The notes under the pieces are model-generated. The model saw only the letters and a program-made list of their open reading frames with translations. It had not been told where the DNA came from and searched no databases. This document shows, in pieces, positions 6,686 through 12,041 of a stretch of DNA of 12,041 nucleotides. Each line of letters begins with the position of its first letter. Positions within the stretch are counted from its first letter, which is position 1. A program made the position numbers and the translations under genes. The stretch is from contig CAMOXB010000092.1 in NCBI GenBank assembly GCA_946628805.1, positions 1 through 12,041 on the forward strand. The letters are read 5' to 3'. The DNA comes from an uncultured Pseudomonadota bacterium. Lineage in GTDB: Bacteria; Pseudomonadota; Alphaproteobacteria; Rs-D84.

Positions 6686-7465
6686 ATGACAGAAACAACG
6701 ATATCTTTTGCAAATGTGTCGGCAAATTATGATAATAAACACGACGTGTTGTCTGACGTGTCTTTTAATATCAGTGGTGGCGCATTTTATTTTCTGACTG
6801 GGGCCAGTGGCGCAGGTAAAACGACACTTTTGCGATTAATATATCAATTACACAAACCAGCCAGCGGAACAATCAAACTTTTTGGACGCGATTGCGGCGA
6901 ATTATCACGTGATGATATTTCGGCGTTACGTCAAAAGATGGCTATTGTATTCCAAGAATATTCGTTGATTTCTCATATGACAGTGTTTGATAACATCGCA
7001 TTACCATTGCGTGTCCGCGGTTTCAGTAATGATAAAATAAAAAAATTGGTAACCAAGACATTAGAATGGGTTGGATTAGGAAAATATGCAAATGCATATC
7101 CAATGGAATTAAGTGGCGGACAACAACAGCGTGTATCTGTTGCACGTGCGATTATAATTCAACCATCAATATTACTGGCGGACGAACCAACTGGAAATCT
7201 GGACGATGAAAACGCATCGCGTCTTATGGAATTATTTATCCAAATGAACAAGATGTTTGGAACAACGGTTATATTGGCAACACATAATAAAAAATTAATG
7301 GAAACATATAAATTTCCTGTGATTATGGTTGATAATCATCACGTTGCATTTTCTGGGATAAATTCTGATTTATCCAATGACAAAACCCGCAAATGGAAAG
7401 GTCCACAACCGCAAAACGTTTTTTCTGAAATATCAAAACAATTCGAAGTAATCGGTAAAGCATAA
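6686..7465 (+). CDS. ftsE: Cell-division ABC transporter ATPase FtsE
   Basis: FtsE is the cytoplasmic ATPase that with FtsX forms the divisome complex that activates septal peptidoglycan hydrolases through periplasmic partners. Complete ABC motifs are visible: Walker A GASGAGKTT (39-47), Q loop Gln90, signature LSGGQ (142-146), Walker B ILLADEP (162-168) with Glu167, and H-loop His200. The start is taken at the ATG at 6686; an in-frame TTG at 6650 exists but lies in the predicted -35 element. The 259-aa product is longer than the usual ~220 because of a charged, non-conserved C-terminal tail (about 222-259). Its TAA overlaps the ftsX ATG by one base, indicating coupled translation. Confidence 0.95.
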   Translation: MTETTISFANVSANYDNKHDVLSDVSFNISGGAFYFLTGASGAGKTTLLRLIYQLHKPASGTIKLFGRDCGELSRDDISALRQKMAIVFQEYSLISHMTVFDNIALPLRVRGFSNDKIKKLVTKTLEWVGLGKYANAYPMELSGGQQQRVSVARAIIIQPSILLADEPTGNLDDENASRLMELFIQMNKMFGTTVILATHNKKLMETYKFPVIMVDNHHVAFSGINSDLSNDKTRKWKGPQPQNVFSEISKQFEVIGKA

Positions 7466-8304
7466 TGAAAAAAAATAAATTGGTATTTTCATTGGTTCGC
7501 GAACAGTCTATATTTATGACGGTTGTTATATCTGTATTAACTTTTCTGGCAGTGTTGGCGTTTGGAATTGCATTGGCTGTTGGTGGCGGCGTTATTCGTT
7601 GGAATAATCAATGGGATAAATATGCAACGGTTCAAATTACAAATCCGGACAATGCTGGATATGTAAAAAAGGTATTCGAAGAAAATTCAGACAAGTTTGA
7701 TAACATCCAGGAAATTTCCAAGGATCAAATGGAAAAAATGTTGCACAATTGGATTTCTAATGGTGCCAAGGTAAACAACTATTTACCAATTATGTATGAA
7801 ATAAAATTGAAAAAGCATGATGATATGAAATTAATCCGCGATAAAATATCATCGCGCGCAAAATTATTACCACATACATCTGCATTAAAAACATCTGTAT
7901 CTGCAGGCTGGAAATTGGTTTCAATTACCACTTTGATTTTATTATTAATGTTAACATCGATTGGTGTATGTGTATCGTATATATCACGTAATATCGCAAT
8001 GTTGCACAAACACGAATTGGAAATATTGAACCAAGTCGGCGCAACCGATAAATTCATCGCAAAACAAATGCAAATAATCGTTGCACATATAAGCACCATT
8101 GCATGCGCAATCGGTTTTATATCTGCCACGCCGATTATTTTAATGATTTTATCTACGGCACATTCTGCACGTGTTGGATTAATGGCAACATTAACATTAT
8201 CATTATCTGATTGGATTTTGTTAATTTTATTGCCGATAATAATCGTTATGTTTTCGGTATATATAACCAAAAAGACTACATTTAAAATATTATCTGAAAA
8301 ATAA
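7465..8304 (+). CDS. ftsX: Cell-division protein FtsX, membrane subunit
   Basis: FtsX is the membrane partner of FtsE. The 279-aa protein has the family layout: a short cytoplasmic N-terminus, TM1 (about 17-43), a periplasmic domain (44-150) that in the family contacts cell-wall hydrolase activators, then TM2 (152-173), TM3 (203-230) and TM4 (248-268). The loop motif ELEILNQVGATDKFI (184-198) matches the FtsX/MacB-type consensus between TM2 and TM3. It overlaps ftsE at its start and the next gene at its end by single bases (TAATG both times), so three proteins are translated as one coupled unit. Sequence outside the membrane core is divergent, as usual for FtsX. Confidence 0.92.
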   Translation: MKKNKLVFSLVREQSIFMTVVISVLTFLAVLAFGIALAVGGGVIRWNNQWDKYATVQITNPDNAGYVKKVFEENSDKFDNIQEISKDQMEKMLHNWISNGAKVNNYLPIMYEIKLKKHDDMKLIRDKISSRAKLLPHTSALKTSVSAGWKLVSITTLILLLMLTSIGVCVSYISRNIAMLHKHELEILNQVGATDKFIAKQMQIIVAHISTIACAIGFISATPIILMILSTAHSARVGLMATLTLSLSDWILLILLPIIIVMFSVYITKKTTFKILSEK

Positions 8305-8813
8305 TGATAAAATATATTCCTGCATCTTTGGTATTAATATTTTGTTTTGTATTCGGTGGAATAATGTTTAAATCAATGACACCACCACGTTGTCAATCAT
8401 TATACCAAGACGATAATATATTCGTATTAACCGGCGACGCACGTCGTATTCCATATGCATTAAAAAAACTGGAATCATTGCAATACGGCAATCTTTATAT
8501 TATTGGTGCAGGCGCAACAAATATCCCAAACCATATACATATAAATGTTGAATCAAAATCAAAATCAACATACCAAAATGCGATGGCAATAAAAAAAATT
8601 GTGAACCGTGAAAAATTAGACCGCATTGTTATTGTCACGACAGAAGATCACATGAATCGCGCAATGTATTTATTACATGGCGTATTACCAAACACTGATA
8701 TTGTTGCATGCCCTGCTTCATTAACAGGTATGCCAACACCATCGCGCGTAAAACGCTGGACAATTGAATATGTAAAATACATCGCCACATTATTTGGAAT
8801 AAAGGAAAGTTAA
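8304..8813 (+). CDS. DUF218 / YdcF-SanA-like envelope protein
   Basis: This 169-aa protein has an N-terminal hydrophobic segment (4-22) that probably anchors it in the inner membrane, with the rest in the periplasm. DUF218 marks are visible in order: IFVLTGDARR (39-48), STYQNA (88-93) and VTTEDHMNRA (111-120), then a C-terminal W..EY.KY stretch. Relatives such as SanA and ElyC affect envelope permeability and peptidoglycan or lipid-carrier metabolism; the reaction is unknown. Its start overlaps the ftsX stop and it is followed 2 nt later by plsC, a gene order seen in many alphaproteobacteria, which supports an envelope role. Confidence 0.85.
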   Translation: MIKYIPASLVLIFCFVFGGIMFKSMTPPRCQSLYQDDNIFVLTGDARRIPYALKKLESLQYGNLYIIGAGATNIPNHIHINVESKSKSTYQNAMAIKKIVNREKLDRIVIVTTEDHMNRAMYLLHGVLPNTDIVACPASLTGMPTPSRVKRWTIEYVKYIATLFGIKES

Positions 8814-8815
8814 AA

Positions 8816-9523
8816 ATGTTACGTTCTGGAATATTCAAAGTTATCTTATTTTTATGGTTTCTGGCATGGGCACCATTGTTATTAATTGGATTAGTATCTT
8901 ATAAATTAGAACGCGCGTTTATTTTTGCAGATGCATGGGGCGTTTTGTTCCTGGCACGAATAATTGCTGGAATAAAATACGAAATTCATTATCCATTAAA
9001 TAATGAAGATGGTATTCCATTTAAACAAAACATCAACAAACGACTGGATGGTCGCACAATCATTGCGGCAAAACATATGTCAATGCTGGAAATCGCGATA
9101 CTGGTCACCCATGTTCCAAATTACTTTTTTATTATGAAGCGTGAATTATTATGGATTCCAATATATGGTTGGGCATTTTGGCGAATTGGATTAATCGGTG
9201 TAAATCGTACACGTGGCGCAACAAATATGAATATATTGGCAGAACGCGTTATGAAGCGTGTTATGGACGGTATGACCCTTATTATATTTCCCGAAGGCAC
9301 ACGTGTTGCACCTGGGCATCGCATACCATTAAAACGCGGCTTATTATTCTTGGCATCGCATTTAAAATTACCAATCACACCTGTTGGGGTTAATACGGGA
9401 TTATATTGGCCAAAACATGGCAGAATAACCCCGGGAACAACACATATTTATTTTGAACCGGAATTACCATCATCGGCAACATTAGATGAAATCAGTGATG
9501 CGATAAATAGACATAGTTGTTAA
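8816..9523 (+). CDS. plsC: 1-acyl-sn-glycerol-3-phosphate acyltransferase
   Basis: PlsC transfers an acyl group to position 2 of lysophosphatidic acid, giving phosphatidic acid for phospholipid synthesis at the inner membrane. The N-terminal hydrophobic segment (8-28) should anchor it. Acyltransferase blocks are seen: HMSMLE (87-92), block II GVNRTRG (128-134), block III FPEGTR (158-163) and block IV ITPVGVNTG (187-195). The first block is HX4E rather than the textbook HX4D; a KHxSxxE form is, to my recollection, common in alphaproteobacterial PlsC. The ribosome site AAAGGA lies in the end of the preceding gene. Its stop codon overlaps that of the convergent nuclease gene. Confidence 0.93.
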   Translation: MLRSGIFKVILFLWFLAWAPLLLIGLVSYKLERAFIFADAWGVLFLARIIAGIKYEIHYPLNNEDGIPFKQNINKRLDGRTIIAAKHMSMLEIAILVTHVPNYFFIMKRELLWIPIYGWAFWRIGLIGVNRTRGATNMNILAERVMKRVMDGMTLIIFPEGTRVAPGHRIPLKRGLLFLASHLKLPITPVGVNTGLYWPKHGRITPGTTHIYFEPELPSSATLDEISDAINRHSC

Positions 9524-9933
9524 TCACACCATGATTTACGTTTTTCACCGGCATATGGACGGCCAATCTTTTCTTTGACCAGAACTTTCCCGACATCACG
9601 ATTGGCGCTATCATACACATTTGCATCAATACGACCAACGTATTTATCATTTTTTACATTATTGATTTCAATAGTTGAACCAACAGGTATTAATTCACCC
9701 AGACGTTGTTTCGCATATTCGGCACGTTTGATTTCAGATTTACAATTTCCGTGTAATTCCGGTGTATCAACATTACGCAAACGAATCTTTACATTTGATA
9801 CCGTTGTTTTATCGTTTAATTTTACATCCCCAACAAAAGTATCACCGTCAACGATATATGCAACACGCACAGGTGTTGCACAACACATTTGACACACAGA
9901 AAATATATATAATAAGAATAAATATCTTTTCAT
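9520..9933 (-). CDS. Secreted staphylococcal-nuclease-like (SNase/TNase) protein
   Basis: A 137-aa protein with an N-terminal signal sequence (MKRYLFLLYIFSVCQMCCA, cleavage likely after Ala19) and one SNase domain. The Ca2+ and catalytic residues of the family appear intact: VDGDTF (29-31 are Asp-Gly-Asp), the RLRNVDTPE block with Arg53, Asp56 and Glu59, and DKYVGR with Arg101. It probably cleaves DNA or RNA in the periplasm or outside, for nutrient salvage or DNA turnover. The start at 9933 is chosen because its ATG overlaps the tolB TAA (TAATG) and the signal peptide follows; an upstream in-frame Met lies inside tolB. Why it is coupled to tolB is unknown; pal usually occupies this place. 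Confidence 0.9.
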   Translation of the reverse strand: MKRYLFLLYIFSVCQMCCATPVRVAYIVDGDTFVGDVKLNDKTTVSNVKIRLRNVDTPELHGNCKSEIKRAEYAKQRLGELIPVGSTIEINNVKNDKYVGRIDANVYDSANRDVGKVLVKEKIGRPYAGEKRKSWCD

Positions 9934-11249
9934 TATGGCAACTTTGGTGACCATGTTGGTTCAACGCCATTTATTTTATCTGGCAATTCAATATCATAAA
10001 TATTCTGACCTGTTATATCAACACTGCGAATATGGCTGATACGTTCTTCGCCATCGGCTGCTTGTTCTGTTTCATAATAAACAACGCGACGTGATCCAGG
10101 CGCCCAAGACGGGGCTTCCATATACCAACCACCCGCCAAGATTTTTTCGTGTCTTCCTTGCGGATTCATAATACCGATATAGAAAGTATTTTCTGCGATT
10201 TTTGTAAACGCAATATAATTACCATCTGGCGACCAGGCTGGCGTTGCATAGCGCCCTGCCCCAAATGTAATACGGTTTTGTTTTCCGGTATTTAAATCCA
10301 AGACGTGGATTTGTTGTGATCCAGATGAATCTGAATTAAATGCCATATAACGACCATCTGGCGAATAAGACGGACTGGTATCAATATGCTTTCCAAAGGT
10401 TAATTGCTTTAATGTCTTGTCTGCAATATTATATTCATAAATATTTGTTATACCATTTTTCACCAAAGACAGTGCCACACGATTTCCGTCTGGTGAAAAA
10501 CGTGGTGCAAAACTCATTCCACCAAAATTGCCTAATTTTGTTTGATCGCCTGTTTCTAAATCCAAAACCCAGACCATTGGATCGTCATTACGATATGACA
10601 AGAATACCACACTGGACATATTAGGCGAAAAATGTGGCGACATAACAAATGTCTTTTTATCAGACAAATAACGCATACCATACCCGTCTTGATCCATAAT
10701 TGCCATACGCTTTACACGATTATCAACTGGTCCAGTTTCGGCAATAAAGACAATTTGTGTATCAAAATAACCAATTTCCCCGGTAAGGCGTTCATAAATC
10801 GCATCTGCCATAATATGCGCCAAACGTCGAACCGATTTTTTCGAAGCAACCAAACTTTGGGCTTCGATTTGTTCTTTACCATTAACATCCCAAAGATAGA
10901 ATTCCAGTTTATAATTGTCTTTACCTTCGGCTTTCAAAGTTGCTTGCACCAAAGCCTGGGCTTTAATCGCGTTCCAACTTTTGAAATTTGGCATTTCGTT
11001 CATTTTTACAAATTCCGGAAAGGCATCATGATTAACAATTCGGAAAAGACCGGTCCGCTTTAAATCATCTTCGACAACAGTCCGCAACATTTTTGCATCA
11101 GATGTGGAAACCTTGCCAATGGTTTCAAATTTTTGAACTGCAATCGATGTTGGATCAACACCACCGGCAACAATATCAACATGTAATTGTGCACACGCAT
11201 TTGAAACAACCAAAAAGAACGACATAATAATCGTCAATAATTTACGCAT
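9933..11249 (-). CDS. tolB: Tol-Pal system periplasmic beta-propeller protein TolB
   Basis: TolB is the periplasmic part of the Tol-Pal machine that draws in the outer membrane at division; it binds Pal, and its N-terminus binds TolA. The 438-aa length fits. A signal peptide (1-20, ending SNACA before Gln21) is followed by the alpha/beta N-terminal domain (about 21-165). A six-bladed WD40-like propeller follows, with repeats containing SPDG or its variants: FSPNM, FSPDG, YSPDG, WSPDG, WAPGS and WSPKL. AAAGGAAAGGAT before the ATG gives a strong ribosome site. It has its own promoter and is not beside tolA or pal here. Confidence 0.96.
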   Translation of the reverse strand: MRKLLTIIMSFFLVVSNACAQLHVDIVAGGVDPTSIAVQKFETIGKVSTSDAKMLRTVVEDDLKRTGLFRIVNHDAFPEFVKMNEMPNFKSWNAIKAQALVQATLKAEGKDNYKLEFYLWDVNGKEQIEAQSLVASKKSVRRLAHIMADAIYERLTGEIGYFDTQIVFIAETGPVDNRVKRMAIMDQDGYGMRYLSDKKTFVMSPHFSPNMSSVVFLSYRNDDPMVWVLDLETGDQTKLGNFGGMSFAPRFSPDGNRVALSLVKNGITNIYEYNIADKTLKQLTFGKHIDTSPSYSPDGRYMAFNSDSSGSQQIHVLDLNTGKQNRITFGAGRYATPAWSPDGNYIAFTKIAENTFYIGIMNPQGRHEKILAGGWYMEAPSWAPGSRRVVYYETEQAADGEERISHIRSVDITGQNIYDIELPDKINGVEPTWSPKLP

Positions 11250-11279
11250 AATAAATCCTTTCCTTTTAAAACCAATCGG

Positions 11280-11308
11280 ATTCTAGCACACAAATAAAAA
11301 TAAATCAA
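11280..11308 (-). promoter_or_regulatory. tolB promoter (extended -10)
   Basis: On the minus strand TTGATT (11308-11303), a 17-nt spacer and TAGAAT (11285-11280) preceded by TGC, an extended -10. Predicted start is near 11273, a leader of about 24 nt before the tolB ATG. Confidence 0.65.
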
Positions 11309-11344
11309 AGCTTTAACCGCAACACATCAATCAACACAAATGCC

Positions 11345-11408
11345 TACATTTCCGCCATTACAGATGTATACATAAATGTATTGACAAATGTAAATACAAT
11401 GATATAGT
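11345..11408 (+). promoter_or_regulatory. Promoter with repeated operator-like motifs for the RHH gene
   Basis: A consensus -35 TTGACA (11381-11386), 16-nt spacer and -10 TATAGT (11403-11408) predict a start near 11415. Around it are TACATTT (11345-11351), the perfect palindrome ATGTATACAT (11364-11373) and AAATGTA twice, 12 bp apart (11374-11380 and 11386-11392). The pair TGTATT (11377-11382) and AATACA (11393-11398) brackets the promoter core. Repeated TGTA/TACA half-sites over a promoter are typical of an operator bound by a ribbon-helix-helix dimer, so autorepression by the first gene product is likely but inferred. Confidence 0.65.
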
Positions 11409-11441
11409 CAATTGTAATCACTTATGTATAGGAGTATGTCT

Positions 11442-11672
11442 ATGCCCAACGTAATGCAGCAATTATTCGTAATGAACATCGAATCTTTGTTAAAAGAATA
11501 CGCGGCCTTTCGCGCATTTAATAAATCTGATTGCGTAATAAATATGCGAATACCACACCAGATATTGGAAAAAATAAAAGAATTAGCAGACGCACAGCAT
11601 GTCCCTTATCAATCATTAATATCGTCCGTATTATTTTCATTGGCAAATATTGATGAATCAAAAAAGGATTAA
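11442..11672 (+). CDS. Small ribbon-helix-helix, CopG/BrnA-antitoxin-like protein
   Basis: A 76-aa protein with a helical N-terminus (MNIESLLKEYAAFRAF) followed by a block resembling CopG-type antitoxins: a strand VINMRIP, helix HQILEKIKELADAQ, then VPYQSLISSVLF. The PYQ(S/T)LI sequence after a loop is characteristic of the CopG/BrnA antitoxin class. I chose the ATG at 11442 because AGGAG (11430-11434) lies 7 nt before it; ATGs at 11424 and 11436 are in frame but poorly placed. It is followed 2 nt later by another gene, as an antitoxin is by its toxin, and its promoter carries repeats suited to autoregulation. The partner is not a recognised toxin, so an orphan regulator is an alternative. 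Confidence 0.75.
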   Translation: MPNVMQQLFVMNIESLLKEYAAFRAFNKSDCVINMRIPHQILEKIKELADAQHVPYQSLISSVLFSLANIDESKKD

Positions 11673-11674
11673 AA

Positions 11675-12041
11675 ATGTCTAAAATCCCATACCCATCAAC
11701 CACAGAAATAATATGCCAGGCACTGAACGCCAGACGTCAACATCAACAAGATTTATTTTCCACAGACACACAATCACCATATTTTTGGAAATTATCAGAT
11801 TTGGCAATAATAATGCCAAATTATTTTGATATAAATACCCCTGTTTCAGAAAACACGATTTACAAAATGAACAGCGAAATAATAAAATCCGTTCCAAAAT
11901 TTCGTGATATATCAAAGGCACCTATTCACGTACTGAACGTCCGTGGAACTTACAATATTTATCACCAAGACAAAAATCAAATACGAACCATACATAACGG
12001 GAAAGATCAAAAAATATCTAATGTGGCATGTGAATACCTGC
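11675..12041 (+). CDS. Unrecognised protein, partner of the RHH gene (cut by window end)
   Basis: The reading frame opens with ATG 2 nt after the upstream stop, with AAAGGA in the end of that gene as ribosome site, and stays open for 122 codons to the window edge. I do not recognise it. It begins MSKIPYPSTTEIICQALNAR, is hydrophilic with no signal peptide or membrane span, and is rich in Ile, Asn and Gln. Segments FWKLSDLAIIMPNYF and VSENTIYKMNSEII look helical, and VLNVRGTYNIYHQDKNQIR looks like a beta hairpin. It does not match the BrnT, RelE or HicA patterns I know. Its position makes it a candidate toxin or effector of a two-gene unit, which is inference. Confidence 0.65.
   Translation, partial: MSKIPYPSTTEIICQALNARRQHQQDLFSTDTQSPYFWKLSDLAIIMPNYFDINTPVSENTIYKMNSEIIKSVPKFRDISKAPIHVLNVRGTYNIYHQDKNQIRTIHNGKDQKISNVACEYL

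Noticed and set aside
7779..8270. 163-codon minus-strand open frame opposite ftsX
   Set aside because: The forward frame is a clear FtsX with four membrane spans; the reverse frame is an Ile/Asn-rich shadow.
11424..11441. Start of the RHH gene at 11424 or 11436
   Set aside because: The AGGAG at 11430-11434 is downstream of the first and only 1 nt from the second; it is ideally spaced for 11442.

Overview
The window is AT-rich bacterial chromosome whose genes look alphaproteobacterial. Evidence for this is the order ftsE-ftsX-DUF218-plsC, a PlsC with the KHxSxxE form of the acyltransferase box, a TPIPYK-type YqaA protein, and A/T-biased codon choice throughout. The low GC, tight packing (three TAATG stop/start overlaps, convergent stops sharing one TTAA) and scattering of the usual tol-pal and infB-rbfA-truB clusters suggest a small-genome, perhaps host-associated, uncultured lineage. 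I cannot name the genus from sequence alone.

Layout. Positions 1-330 carry two proline tRNAs on the minus strand (anticodons GGG and CGG), separated by a long hairpin and a partial repeat of it. Positions 333-2750 hold, on the minus strand, acpP, a terminator, fabF with its own promoter, and an unrecognised 222-aa protein. Positions 2775-5966 hold a minus-strand run of rbfA, lepA and a tyrosine-recombinase-like protein that lacks its catalytic residues. From 6070 to 9523 the plus strand carries a YqaA/DedA-type membrane protein, the divisome ABC transporter ftsEX, a DUF218 envelope protein and plsC. From 9520 to 11249 the minus strand carries tolB, translationally coupled to a secreted staphylococcal-nuclease-like protein. 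At the right edge a strong plus-strand promoter with repeated operator-like motifs drives a small ribbon-helix-helix/antitoxin-like gene and an unrecognised gene that runs off the window.

Functionally most of the window is core biology: fatty acid synthesis (AcpP, FabF), phospholipid synthesis (PlsC), ribosome assembly and elongation (RbfA, LepA), division and envelope (FtsEX, TolB, YqaA, DUF218) and proline decoding. The less ordinary items are the dead recombinase placed after lepA, the unrecognised protein after fabF, two plus-strand genes whose predicted promoters place the transcription start on the ATG itself (leaderless mRNAs), the C73 discriminator of tRNA-Pro(GGG), the tRNA-matching inverted repeat, and the regulated two-gene unit at the right end. 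I found no CRISPR array, no insertion sequence and no clearly undescribed multi-gene system. The right-edge pair is the best candidate for something new, but it is cut by the window end.
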